Position numbers and translations under genes: made by a program | Shown here: piece by piece, positions 8,401 through 17,687 of the stretch | Numbering within the stretch: the first letter of the stretch is position 1 | Layout of the letters: every line of letters begins with the position of its first letter | Source: G051132615 sp051132615 | Lineage (GTDB): Bacteria > Pseudomonadota > Gammaproteobacteria > Burkholderiales > Neisseriaceae | Direction of reading: 5' to 3' | DNA: 64,000 nt | Assembly (NCBI RefSeq): GCF_051132615.1 | Contig: NZ_CP152375.1 | Location: forward strand, 2,790,001 to 2,854,000 | The notes under the pieces: model-generated | What the model was told of the DNA's origin: nothing | The model's database searches: none | What the model saw: only the letters and a program-made list of their open reading frames with translations

Positions 8401-9036
8401 TCAGTGCATATTTTGGATAGCCCAAGTTAATAGTTGAGCATTTAACCTGTCATTGGCTAAGCCAAAAGCTTTAATTACTCCATCAATATTTCGCCCATTA
8501 ATTGCTTGGCTCACTTCAAATGTTTGGCTGGCTATAATGCTTTTATCTGATGTGCGGGTTAATTTTGCATAAAAACGAATCAAAACCTTATTGCCTTCTG
8601 AATGAGACACTCCTTGAAAAGCAAGAAGGTCGCCATTTAATTCATAGTCTGCTTGTAAATGGTCATCATCACTGCTCAATGCTTTAATTCGCCCATCTGT
8701 TCGGAACTCTTGTATGACACGATTACGAAATAAAATAGGTGTTGGATCTGCCCAACGAGCACCTTTATAAACAGCTAACTCATTACCTTGTGATTGAGCC
8801 ACAATACGAGTAGTGCTTAAAAAATGGCTGGTATATGGTTGGTTAATGCGTAAGGATGCCTTTATTGTTTGGTAAGGGGGATTTTGTGTTGTATCTGTAT
8901 AGCTTGGTAGTAAATAGCTTTGTAAACTTGGCGGTGTTGGCAATACAGAACAAGCGCTTAATAAAGTCAATATAAGGAATAATTTTAAACGTAACATATT
9001 TTGTTTTAAACCTTGGATAAAATGAATAAAGATCAT
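8401..9036 (-). CDS. PqiC/YmbA-like auxiliary lipoprotein of an MCE transporter
   Basis: A 211-residue ABC-type transport auxiliary lipoprotein. The lipobox is LLSAC with the cysteine at about residue 29, followed by LQSYLLP and RINQPYTSHFLSTTRIV, as in the PqiC/YmbA family of outer-membrane partners of MCE systems. The stop of the MCE gene and this ATG overlap as TAATG, suggesting translational coupling; a start at 8997 (MLRLKLFL) gives a more standard signal peptide and remains possible. It is the last gene of the four-gene operon. Confidence 0.85.
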   Translation of the reverse strand: MIFIHFIQGLKQNMLRLKLFLILTLLSACSVLPTPPSLQSYLLPSYTDTTQNPPYQTIKASLRINQPYTSHFLSTTRIVAQSQGNELAVYKGARWADPTPILFRNRVIQEFRTDGRIKALSSDDDHLQADYELNGDLLAFQGVSHSEGNKVLIRFYAKLTRTSDKSIIASQTFEVSQAINGRNIDGVIKAFGLANDRLNAQLLTWAIQNMH

Positions 9037-9971
9037 TATGGTGTAACCTCTTTAGGTTTTTCTTGGCTAAATAAAGAAGAAGGGGCTTCACCAAGTCGAT
9101 TGGTCAAACTGCGTAATGAAGTTAACGTTTTCCTTAGCTCTCCAAGCGCGGGGCCTAATTCGTTTAGCCCACTTAAGCCATTATTAATAGATGAATGATT
9201 GTCTTTTAGTAAACTATTGAGTGTGGCACTGGTTTGTTCTAAAGAGGCCATTGTTCTTGTCGTGTCTGTAAGTAATTGTTTACCTTGAGTATCTAATAAA
9301 TGATTGGCATTTTTGGTAAACTCGGCGGTTTGAGTCAACGTTTCATTTAATTGTTTGCTTGCAACGGACAGCTCTTTTAGGGTCGTCTGGATGTTTTCTT
9401 TTTCACTGGCAACTGACCCTGTGATTTGTTCTAGATTATTTAATGTTTTATTGATATGGTTGATATTTTCTTGTGAAACCAGCTGATTTAAATTGGCTGC
9501 TAATTGATTAATATTGACCATTAAGTCTTCGCCATTGGCTAATATTTTAGCTAAGGGTGAAGGGGTCGCAATAATAACGGGAATGTGATCGTCGTCACTT
9601 TGCAGTAAAGGGCTGGAAGTAGAACCATCACTTAATTGGATTACGGCACTGCCAGTAATGCTTGTCAGTGTTAATTTAGCCTGAGTATCTTTTCTTATAG
9701 GGGTGCTTGCTGATATTCGTACTCTGGCCCATACTTTACGAGGATCTTGTGCATCTAGTTTTAATTGGGTTATTTCACCAATTTTAATACCACTATATTG
9801 CACTGCACTGCCTTGTGATAAGCCATTTACTGCTTCATTAAACACAACATCATAGTATTTAAACTGGTTATTGGCGCCTGATTTGTTGAGCCATAAACTA
9901 AACAATAAAGCAGCACTGATCACAATAACTGTGAAAAGACCAATAATGACATAATGTGCTCGAGTTTCCAT
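9036..9971 (-). CDS. MCE-domain (MlaD/PqiB-like) lipid-transport protein
   Basis: A 311-residue protein with one N-terminal membrane helix (about 8-28), a single MCE domain (about 38-118, with the characteristic NGLSQGSAVQYSGIKIGEI) and a long helical tail (about 150-290) rich in Asn, Leu and Thr heptads. Such proteins form hexameric rings that carry lipids across the periplasm. It lies nine bases after the ATPase and overlaps the lipoprotein gene. The long helical tail is longer than in E. coli MlaD and suggests a needle- or tube-like extension. Confidence 0.9.
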   Translation of the reverse strand: METRAHYVIIGLFTVIVISAALLFSLWLNKSGANNQFKYYDVVFNEAVNGLSQGSAVQYSGIKIGEITQLKLDAQDPRKVWARVRISASTPIRKDTQAKLTLTSITGSAVIQLSDGSTSSPLLQSDDDHIPVIIATPSPLAKILANGEDLMVNINQLAANLNQLVSQENINHINKTLNNLEQITGSVASEKENIQTTLKELSVASKQLNETLTQTAEFTKNANHLLDTQGKQLLTDTTRTMASLEQTSATLNSLLKDNHSSINNGLSGLNELGPALGELRKTLTSLRSLTNRLGEAPSSLFSQEKPKEVTP

Positions 9972-9980
9972 AATTGTACG

Positions 9981-10778
9981 TTACCTTTTTTGTTCCGCTT
10001 CCTGATAAGCAGCTGCACGTCCACGAGGGCCATGAAAATAATCTTGAATCCAAGCATCATTATTGGCTGCTACATTTTCTAATGTGTCTACAACAAGAAC
10101 CTTTTTTTGCGATAAAACAGCTACTCTGTCACAAATTGTGTAAAGTGTATCCAAATCATGGGTGACAAGGAAAACAGTCAATCCAAGAGCATCCGTTAGT
10201 GTTTTAATCAAATTATCAAAAGCTGCTGCACTGATAGGATCTAGTCCTGCAGTTGGTTCATCTAAAAATAATATTTCTGGGTCAAGAGCCAAAGCTCTGG
10301 CAAGTGCAACCCGTTTAATCATACCACCTGATAAAGCTGCTGGAAGTTTATCGCCAGAATCTAGTGGCAAACCGACTAAAGAGAGTTTGACTTGTGCCAA
10401 ATACTCCGCTTCGGTACGTAATAGTCCTGCATTTTCAATTAAAGGTAATACAATATTTTCTGTTACGGTTAAAGAACTGAATAATGCGCCTTGCTGAAAT
10501 AAAACACCAAATCGTTGTTCTAATTCAGAACGTTTAGCTGGCGGTAGAGCCAGTAAATCTTGCCCAAATACCTGAACGGAGCCTGATGTTGGTTGGCGTA
10601 AGCCAATAATGCTACGTAATAAAACAGATTTTCCTGTACCAGAACCACCAACAACACCCATAATTTCACCCCGAAAAATATCTAAATCAAGGTGTTCGTG
10701 TACCGTTTGTGCGCCAAAGCGATTACATAAGTTGCGAATTTGAATAATGGGTTCAGCCGTTACTTTTGTTTGTTTCAC
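9981..10778 (-). CDS. MlaF-like ABC ATPase of the MCE transporter
   Basis: A 265-residue ABC ATPase. Walker A is GGSGTGKS (about 44-51), the signature is LSGGMIKR and Walker B is ILFLDEPTAGLDP, followed by the switch histidine in LVTHDLDTL. The combination LSGGMIKRVALARAL and GLDPISAAAFDNLI is typical of the MlaF subfamily. It overlaps the permease gene by four bases and supplies energy for lipid movement. Confidence 0.92.
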   Translation of the reverse strand: MKQTKVTAEPIIQIRNLCNRFGAQTVHEHLDLDIFRGEIMGVVGGSGTGKSVLLRSIIGLRQPTSGSVQVFGQDLLALPPAKRSELEQRFGVLFQQGALFSSLTVTENIVLPLIENAGLLRTEAEYLAQVKLSLVGLPLDSGDKLPAALSGGMIKRVALARALALDPEILFLDEPTAGLDPISAAAFDNLIKTLTDALGLTVFLVTHDLDTLYTICDRVAVLSQKKVLVVDTLENVAANNDAWIQDYFHGPRGRAAAYQEAEQKR

Positions 10779-11920
10779 CAGCCCATCTCCATAAAATATA
10801 ATGCTGCAATGGCATCTAATAAAATGACGACAAAAATGGAGTGGACAACACTGTCCGTTGTGCGAGCGCCTACAGAAGCTGCACTACCCGTAACTTTAAA
10901 ACCTTCTAAGCAACCAATAATGGCAATCAGAAAAGCGAAAATAGGGGCTTTAACCATGCCAATAAAAAAGTGTCTGGCTTCAATGCTGCTTTGGGTAATA
11001 GATAGAAACATAGTTGTAGAAATATCTAAGGTTGCTGCACAAACAACCATGCCGCCAAAAATGCCGCTAATCATGCCAATAAAAGTCAATAAGGGTAAAG
11101 ACACAAGTAAGGCTAAAACACGTGGGAGCACCAATAACTCAATAGGATTTAAGCCTAAAGTTTGAATGGCATCGATTTCTTCATTGGCTTTCATCAAACC
11201 TATTTGCGCAGTAAAAGCACTGGCTGTTCGCCCAGCGATTAAAATGGCGGTGAGTAATACGGCAAACTCACGTAAGAAAGCAAAAACCACTAGATTAACT
11301 GTATATTCAGTTGCTCCAAAATTTGCTAATACTGTTGCCCCAAGAAAGGCAATAACAGCGCCCACCATAAAAGTTAATAAAATGATAATTGGCACAGCAT
11401 TAAAGCCAATTTGTTCAATATTGGCAACCAAAGAGGTGATGCGCCAGCTTGATGGACGAATAATGGTTCTAAATAAGGCTTCTAAAGTTAAGCCCATAAA
11501 ATTTAATAAAGTGAGTGCGTGTTTGTAAAACTGTTCGACAGAGTAACCAATTTTTCCGAAAAATTCGATAAATGGATTGGGTGTTTGTTTAGAAGGTGTC
11601 GTTTTGCTATTGCTCAGTGCATCACTAACTGTTTGTAATAAAACTTGACGTTCAACAGGTAATTGATCTGTATATAAGTGTAGCTGGTTTAAATGCTTTT
11701 CACTTATTAATTTGATTAATAACGCAGCTCCTGCTGTATCGAGCTTTCCTAGTTGGCTTAAATCAATTATGGTTGAGTCTGTTACTTTGGTTTCTGTTTC
11801 CGAGACTTTAGCTAATAGAAGATGATAGTGAGCAAGCGTCCAGTCACCAATAATGTAGATTTTTTCTGGTTGAGCTGAGTGGTCAAATTGTAAAAAAGTG
11901 TGTTCTGTTGGCGTTGTCAT
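10775..11920 (-). CDS. MlaE-family permease with fused N-terminal STAS domain
   Basis: A 381-residue protein. Residues about 10-100 form a STAS domain (TIIDLSQLGKLDTAGAALLI, as in MlaB), and residues about 130-381 are the MlaE permease with GAVIAFLGATVLANFGA and IAGRTASAFTAQIGLMK. Fusion removes the need for a separate mlaB, and no mlaC is present in this operon. It is the first gene of the operon permease-ATPase-MCE-lipoprotein, so the system is MCE-type but not the canonical mlaFEDCB. Confidence 0.93.
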   Translation of the reverse strand: MTTPTEHTFLQFDHSAQPEKIYIIGDWTLAHYHLLLAKVSETETKVTDSTIIDLSQLGKLDTAGAALLIKLISEKHLNQLHLYTDQLPVERQVLLQTVSDALSNSKTTPSKQTPNPFIEFFGKIGYSVEQFYKHALTLLNFMGLTLEALFRTIIRPSSWRITSLVANIEQIGFNAVPIIILLTFMVGAVIAFLGATVLANFGATEYTVNLVVFAFLREFAVLLTAILIAGRTASAFTAQIGLMKANEEIDAIQTLGLNPIELLVLPRVLALLVSLPLLTFIGMISGIFGGMVVCAATLDISTTMFLSITQSSIEARHFFIGMVKAPIFAFLIAIIGCLEGFKVTGSAASVGARTTDSVVHSIFVVILLDAIAALYFMEMGW

Positions 11921-12175
11921 GTGGTGAGTCTGTTAATATGTGTTTTTTTCATTATAAAACCGCCAAAGCTCAATCTTATACAAAAGAATGTATTAATTTT
12001 TGATAAAAGCCATCTTATCACAGAGAGTTGAGCAATAGAAATTATTTTATACAATAAAGAATTAAGTATTGTTTTATGATAAATCATTTATAGCTAATAA
12101 CTATGAAAAAAGCATTGAAAATGGTTAGATTAATTTAAATGTTCAATTTTATCTTTAAAGAAATATGGATGATCT

Positions 12176-12194
12176 TGAAAAAAGAATCATTATC
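12176..12194 (+). promoter_or_regulatory. Possible Fur box before the siderophore operon
   Basis: AATCATTATC at 12185-12194 matches the right half of the Fur consensus exactly, but the left half is poor. It lies about 30 bases before an iron-uptake gene, which makes iron control plausible. Confidence 0.45.
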
Positions 12195-12224
12195 ATTTAG
12201 AATGCCCAAATTTCGGGGTAGGAA

Positions 12225-12989
12225 GTGTTTCAGTTACATAATGTTAGCTTTGCAGCACAAACAAGAACCCTGCTTCATTCAATTTGTGCTGAGTTTAAAA
12301 CAGGGCAAGTGTATGGCTTAATTGGTCATAATGGCTCTGGTAAATCGACATTAATTAAATTATTAGCCAGACAATTAGAGCCTACATCAGGCGATATCAT
12401 TTTAGGTCAAAAAAAATTAAAAAGTTGGAGTAGTCGGGCGTTCGCTCAAAAAGTAGCTTATTTACCCCAATCTTTACCATCTGCGGCAGGCTTAACTGTT
12501 GCAGAGCTTGTTTTAATGGGGCGATTTTCACATCATTCTTTTTTCCAACATTACGATTCAGAAGATGAAAAAGTGCTTAATCAGGTTCTGGAATATACCC
12601 ACACCACAAAATTTAGAGACAGGTTTGTTCATACATTATCTGGCGGAGAAAGGCAACGTGTATGGTTGGCAATGTGTTTGGCACAACAAAGCCAGTTTTT
12701 ATTATTAGATGAACCTATTTCTGCTTTGGATATTGCCCATCAAGTAGAAGTCATGGCTTTGGTTCAAAAGCTGGCACGAGAGCTTAAATTAGGGATTATT
12801 ATCGTGATTCATGACATCAATTTAGCTGCACAGTATTGTGATCAGTTTTTGGCTTTAAAAAATGGTGCTTTATGTTTTGCAGGAACAAAAGACGATTTAA
12901 TGAAAACAGAGGTATTAAAGGATATTTATGACATCTCTTTGAGTATTATCGATCATCCTATTACACATCAGGCGGTGGCGCTGATATGA
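12225..12989 (+). CDS. fhuC: FhuC/FecE-type ferric-siderophore ABC ATPase
   Basis: A 254-residue ABC ATPase of the iron-siderophore type. Walker A is GHNGSGKS (34-41), the signature LSGGERQRVWLAM and Walker B QFLLLDEPISALDI, with the switch histidine in VIHDINLAAQYCD. The start is GTG 12225 behind GGGG at 12215-12218; an in-frame TAG two codons upstream excludes a longer form. Its stop overlaps the next ATG. It powers import through the FhuB-like permease encoded two genes on. Confidence 0.9.
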   Translation: MFQLHNVSFAAQTRTLLHSICAEFKTGQVYGLIGHNGSGKSTLIKLLARQLEPTSGDIILGQKKLKSWSSRAFAQKVAYLPQSLPSAAGLTVAELVLMGRFSHHSFFQHYDSEDEKVLNQVLEYTHTTKFRDRFVHTLSGGERQRVWLAMCLAQQSQFLLLDEPISALDIAHQVEVMALVQKLARELKLGIIIVIHDINLAAQYCDQFLALKNGALCFAGTKDDLMKTEVLKDIYDISLSIIDHPITHQAVALI

Positions 12990-13873
12990 ACAATAAACAA
13001 AATTTACTATTTGGTTTGTTTTTGAGTTTATGTTTGGTTTGCTTTCAGGTTCAGGCAAAACCTTTGCCTAAAGTTATTACGGTAGATTGGACCATCGCAG
13101 AAACCCTTATTGCGCTTGATGCACCACCAATAGCTATTGGTGATAAAAAAGCTTATCAGCGTTGGGTAAAAGAACCTAAATTAAGTGCCACAACAGTTGA
13201 TCTTGGCTCTAGAGTGCAGCCCAGTATTGAGTTGGTTAAAAGCTTAAAACCCGATATTGCACTTAATTCAACATGGTGGTCCTTAAAATTAGGGTCTGGT
13301 TTTAAGGAGAATATTCAACAAGAGTCAGTTGATTTTTATTCAAATCAAGGCATTACGTGGCAGCAAACCGTTATAGCCACTCGTCAATTAGGTTTGATTG
13401 TTGGTAATCCGGCTAAAGCTGAACAATTGATTCAATCTATTCAGCAGCAATTAAATCAACAAAAAATGCAACTGAGTGCTTTTCATCGTCGACCAATTGC
13501 TGTTGTTCAGTTTATTGATGCTAGACATGTGCGCATTTATGGTCAAAATAGTCTATTTGATGTGGTGTTACAGCGGCTAGGCTTAAACAATGCTTGGCAT
13601 ATGCAAACGAATGCATGGGGATTTAATAATATCGACTTAACTCAATTAGCAAAATTGCCCAAACAAACATTGTTGGTCGTGGTTCACCCTCATCCTTTGC
13701 ACATTGATCATCAATTACAAAAGAGTTTGTTGTGGCAAAGGCTACCCTTTAGTCAGCCGCAAAATACGATAGTTTTGCCTGCAGTTTGGAGTTTTGGTGC
13801 GCTTCCTTCTATGGGGCGTTTTGCCAATGTGCTGGTGGCAGGGTTGAATCATCAACAGGTTACAGCATGGTAA
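12986..13873 (+). CDS. fhuD: FhuD-like periplasmic siderophore-binding protein
   Basis: A 295-residue periplasmic binding protein with a cleavable signal peptide (about 1-24, ending VQAKP). VITVDWTIAETLIALDAPPI, DLGSRVQPSIELVKSLKPDI and the late LPAVWSFGALPSMGRFANVL match the FhuD/ferrichrome class of helical-backbone binding proteins. No lipobox is present. It overlaps the ATPase by four bases and the permease by seven, consistent with one translationally coupled unit. Confidence 0.9.
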   Translation: MNNKQNLLFGLFLSLCLVCFQVQAKPLPKVITVDWTIAETLIALDAPPIAIGDKKAYQRWVKEPKLSATTVDLGSRVQPSIELVKSLKPDIALNSTWWSLKLGSGFKENIQQESVDFYSNQGITWQQTVIATRQLGLIVGNPAKAEQLIQSIQQQLNQQKMQLSAFHRRPIAVVQFIDARHVRIYGQNSLFDVVLQRLGLNNAWHMQTNAWGFNNIDLTQLAKLPKQTLLVVVHPHPLHIDHQLQKSLLWQRLPFSQPQNTIVLPAVWSFGALPSMGRFANVLVAGLNHQQVTAW

Positions 13874-15846
13874 AAAAAACTTTTCAATTTCAACCAATAC
13901 TGCTAACCCATATTGTTTTGCTGTTACTGTGTAGTTGTAGTGTTTTTTTATTGTTGAAAACACAATTAATCCATACTCGCTTTTTTGATTTATTTCATTC
14001 TGAAGCAACTTTATCTTTAGAAGCTTTTCTTGTCCAGAATAATGTTTTACCAAGACTTTTTATGGCTGTTTTGGTTGGTGGGGCATTGGGATTATGTTCA
14101 ATGGTATTACAACAAATGACACATAACCCATTAGCGGCAGACACCACTTTAGCTGTAGGCAGTGGTGCTCAGTTAGTATTGTTTGTTGTCAGTATTTTTT
14201 TACCGCAATATTTAATCGGTTATGCAGATGTTTGGGCTTTATTTGGGTCAGGATTAAGCTTATTTTTGGTTTTATTGTTATCGTTAAAGAATGGGCTTAT
14301 ACCCATTAGAATGATCTTAGCTGGTTTGATCGTTAGTTTATATATGGGGGCTTTGTCTTCTGTATTGATGATTTTCTTTTCAGAAGAGGCCAGTGGTATT
14401 TTATTATGGGGTAGTGGTTCTTTGGTACAAGACAGCTGGCAAGACTGTATCAGTTTAGGGGGGCGTTTACTTATCTGTGCTTTGATATTAAGTAGCATTA
14501 TTCGACCCATGCAAATTATGGGATTAGGCGATACTCAAGCAAAAAGTATAGGTGTTCCTGTTGGTGTTATTCGTTTTATTGGCTTATTGGTTGCCGCTTA
14601 TTTATGTGCCAGTGTTGTCAGTATGGTGGGCATGTTTGGATTTGTTGGGTTGGCTGCAGCTTCAATCGTTCGACAATTAAAGGTTAGAAAACTTGGACAA
14701 CAGTTTGTTTATGCTTTTAGTGTTGGTGGGCTGTTATTATTGTTAACCGATAGCCTCTTACAATTATTGCAAAATGATACCCAATGGCAATTATCTACAG
14801 GCTCTGTAACGGCATTAATTGGAGCACCTATTTTATTATGGTTGATTTTTAGAACATTTAATCAACCCCAACAAGTTATGGCAGAGGCAATTGTTCAGGA
14901 GCGCTCTAAACAATATAAAAAAATGGCGATCGGTTTGGTTATTCTGGGTTTGATCATTAGTGTTTTATTCAGTCTTTTTTTCAGTAAAGGTATCTTAGGT
15001 TGGCATTGGACAGGTTGGGATGTTGAGTTAATTCCACTGCGTTATCCTCGTTTGTTATCTGCGGTTGCTGCAGGTTTAATGCTATCAATAGCTGGTGTGA
15101 TTTTACAAAAAATGACACAAAACCCAATGGCTAGCCCCGAACTATTGGGGATTAGTTCAGGTACAGCAATAGGTTTGTTAGTAGGTGTATTTTTTTCCAT
15201 CACACAGCCTGTTTTACTTTGGCTTATCGGTGTTTTTTCGGCTTTCATTACTTTAATGATTTTGAGCTTGATCAACAGAAATAATGGCATGTTACCTGAT
15301 AAAGTATTACTTACAGGCATTGCCATCGCTGCTTTATTTGATGCCTTGATCAGGCTGTTTTTAGCCAGTGGCGACCCTCGTATTCAAATGGTATTGGTTT
15401 GGTTGGCAGGATCAACCTATCAAGCAACTGCTGCTGTTTCTATTGGTCTATCAATTCTTGCGGTGGTGTTTTTTATTGTCAGCTTATTTTTGTATAAATG
15501 GCTTGATTTGCTTGGTTTGAATAATACCATTGCGCAGTCAGTGGGATTAAACATACCCGTAGCAAGAAAGCTTTTAATTGTATTTTGTGCAGTTTTGACT
15601 GCCTTGGCAACATTGATTATGGGACCTTTAAGTTTTGTTGGTTTATTTGCGCCACATCTGGCTCGTGTAATTGGGTTTCATCGTACATTAAGCCAGTTGA
15701 TGGTTGCGGCTATTTTCGGTACGTGGTTAATGGTTTTTGCTGATTGGCTGGGACGTTATTTGGTTTTCCCTTACGAAATCCCAGCAGGTTTAGTGGCAAC
15801 CTTATTAGGTGGAGCTTACTTTTTATTTATGTTACGTAAAATATAG
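13867..15846 (+). CDS. fhuB: FhuB-like double permease for ferric siderophores
   Basis: A 659-residue inner-membrane protein made of two fused FecCD permease halves. Each half carries the conserved loop: MTHNPLAADTTLAVGSGAQ in the first and MTQNPMASPELLGISSGTA in the second, and each has a GFVGLAAAS or SFVGLFAPHLAR coupling helix. This doubled layout is the hallmark of FhuB. The frame is open from 13786, but ATG 13867, overlapping the fhuD stop, gives the proper N-terminus. It completes the importer. Confidence 0.93.
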   Translation: MVKKTFQFQPILLTHIVLLLLCSCSVFLLLKTQLIHTRFFDLFHSEATLSLEAFLVQNNVLPRLFMAVLVGGALGLCSMVLQQMTHNPLAADTTLAVGSGAQLVLFVVSIFLPQYLIGYADVWALFGSGLSLFLVLLLSLKNGLIPIRMILAGLIVSLYMGALSSVLMIFFSEEASGILLWGSGSLVQDSWQDCISLGGRLLICALILSSIIRPMQIMGLGDTQAKSIGVPVGVIRFIGLLVAAYLCASVVSMVGMFGFVGLAAASIVRQLKVRKLGQQFVYAFSVGGLLLLLTDSLLQLLQNDTQWQLSTGSVTALIGAPILLWLIFRTFNQPQQVMAEAIVQERSKQYKKMAIGLVILGLIISVLFSLFFSKGILGWHWTGWDVELIPLRYPRLLSAVAAGLMLSIAGVILQKMTQNPMASPELLGISSGTAIGLLVGVFFSITQPVLLWLIGVFSAFITLMILSLINRNNGMLPDKVLLTGIAIAALFDALIRLFLASGDPRIQMVLVWLAGSTYQATAAVSIGLSILAVVFFIVSLFLYKWLDLLGLNNTIAQSVGLNIPVARKLLIVFCAVLTALATLIMGPLSFVGLFAPHLARVIGFHRTLSQLMVAAIFGTWLMVFADWLGRYLVFPYEIPAGLVATLLGGAYFLFMLRKI

Positions 15847-15858
15847 CTGGATTTCTTC

Positions 15859-17508
15859 ATGAGTTTACTTTACACCGTTTTAAAAACACATAAATTGGCA
15901 TTGATTCAGATGTTGATTCTGACCATGATCTCAAGCTTATTTGGGACAGGTATTTTGATGTTCATTAACAGCAAACTACTCAATGTACAAAGTCAGTTTA
16001 ATCATATTTTGTGGCAATTTGTGTTGATGTTGGTTGTTTATTTATTGGTGGCTACTTTGGCTCAAATTACTTTAACCAATTTAGGTCATACTTTTGTTTA
16101 TGAATTAAGAAAACAATTTATTAAGCGGATTATGGATACAGATTTTGAACATATCCAACGATTGGGTAAGGCTAAAATTATGGCCAGTATCACCAATGAT
16201 ATTCTCAGTATTACACATGCTTTTGTCCGTTTGCCTGAATTGCTACAAGGCGGTGTATTTGTGTTATGTGCCAGTATTTATTTATTTTTATTGTCTCCTA
16301 GTTTGTTTGCTGTAACAGGTGTTTGGATTGTGGCCACTTTAATTGGGGGGCACTGGACTGTAAAAAAAGTGTATGCACACCTTAATATTATGCGTGGTAA
16401 GCACAATCAGTTACAGCAACATTATGAATCTGTATTGGATGGACATAAAGAACTGGTGTTAAATCGATATCGTGCTCAACATTTTTATGATGTTACTTTT
16501 GATCAAGATGCTAAAATCCATAAACATCATATTGCTCGAGCTGATCATTATCATGCATTTGCTGGTAATTGGACCAATGTAATGATGTTGGGTGCTGTTG
16601 GGTTTATTTTGTATTTGTCTATTTATCATGGCTGGGCTTCAATACCAGATGCTATTACTATTGCTTTAGCTGTTTTGTTTATTCGAACACCACTCATTTC
16701 AGCTATAGGTGCTTTTCCTACCTTCTTACAAGGTAAAATTTCTCTTAAGGCTATAGAACAGTTACAACTATCTATATTTGAGCCTGATTTTAATCATCAA
16801 AATACATTATTTGATCAATGGCAATCTATTGAATTTAAAGGTGTTTGTTATCGATACGGTAAGAATAAAGAAACAGGTTCAGCGTTTAGTGTTGGGCCTA
16901 TAGACTTTACTTTAAATCGAGGTGAAACCATATTTTTAATCGGTGCCAATGGTAGTGGTAAATCGACTTTATCTATGTTGTTAACTGGTTTGTATCAACC
17001 ATTAACAGGCAGTATTTTGGTTGATCAGCAAACAGTCAATCAGGATAATATTTTTGCCTACCGAAGTTTGTTTAGCTCAGTGTTTACTGACTTTCATTTA
17101 TTTAATCAGTTACTCGATGGGTTAGGGCAAGATGTTTCTGAAGAACTAATTGAACAATGGTTGAACTCATTACAATTGACTCAAAAAGTTCAAATTAAAA
17201 ATCAGGTTATTTTGAATCCAAATTTATCACAAGGGCAACGCAAACGGTTGGCCTTGCTTTCTGCTGCGCTTGAGCAAAAGAGTATTTTGGTTTTAGATGA
17301 GTGGGCAGCCGATCAAGACCCTTATTTTAGGCAAATTTTTTATGAGCAATTATTGCCTATTTTAAGAAATCAAGGTCACACTGTTTTTGCTATCAGCCAT
17401 GACGATAAATATTTCAAACATGCAGATCGTATTGTGAAAATGGATCAAGGCAAATTTTATTCTGTTTCAGAAAAAAGCATCAAACACTCATTTGAAAATG
17501 GATCATAA
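15859..17508 (+). CDS. YojI/SyrD-type cyclic-peptide exporter ABC protein
   Basis: A 549-residue fused exporter: a six-helix membrane domain (about 1-300) followed by an ATPase with Walker A GANGSGKS (about 362), signature LSQGQRKRLALL and Walker B ILVLDEWAADQDP. The DEWAADQDP form is typical of the YojI, PvdE and SyrD group, which export small peptides, microcins or siderophores. It sits twelve bases after fhuB in a siderophore-uptake operon. It may release a siderophore or recycle one; no NRPS or siderophore synthesis gene is in the window. Confidence 0.88.
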   Translation: MSLLYTVLKTHKLALIQMLILTMISSLFGTGILMFINSKLLNVQSQFNHILWQFVLMLVVYLLVATLAQITLTNLGHTFVYELRKQFIKRIMDTDFEHIQRLGKAKIMASITNDILSITHAFVRLPELLQGGVFVLCASIYLFLLSPSLFAVTGVWIVATLIGGHWTVKKVYAHLNIMRGKHNQLQQHYESVLDGHKELVLNRYRAQHFYDVTFDQDAKIHKHHIARADHYHAFAGNWTNVMMLGAVGFILYLSIYHGWASIPDAITIALAVLFIRTPLISAIGAFPTFLQGKISLKAIEQLQLSIFEPDFNHQNTLFDQWQSIEFKGVCYRYGKNKETGSAFSVGPIDFTLNRGETIFLIGANGSGKSTLSMLLTGLYQPLTGSILVDQQTVNQDNIFAYRSLFSSVFTDFHLFNQLLDGLGQDVSEELIEQWLNSLQLTQKVQIKNQVILNPNLSQGQRKRLALLSAALEQKSILVLDEWAADQDPYFRQIFYEQLLPILRNQGHTVFAISHDDKYFKHADRIVKMDQGKFYSVSEKSIKHSFENGS

Positions 17509-17551
17509 CCTATTCATATTTATTCAATAAAATTTATCATATTAATTAAAT

Positions 17552-17570
17552 AATAATGCTTATCATTATC
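17552..17570 (+). promoter_or_regulatory. Fur box before the TonB-dependent receptor
   Basis: AATAATGCTTATCATTATC matches the 19-base Fur consensus at 16 positions. It lies about 120 bases before the receptor start, so the receptor is very probably repressed by Fur-Fe2+. Confidence 0.8.
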
Positions 17571-17687
17571 TTTGGTGATGTATAATCGCGATATTTCGAA
17601 TATTCTGATTATTCATATTTATTTAAATGCTAAAAAATTAAATGATTTAATCATTGAAAAGTGGGTTTTGTCAGGAAAGGTATATAA

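Noticed and set aside
10162..11528. Plus-strand ORFs opposite the MCE operon
   Set aside because: They are antisense shadows of the ATPase and permease genes, which carry all family motifs on the minus strand.
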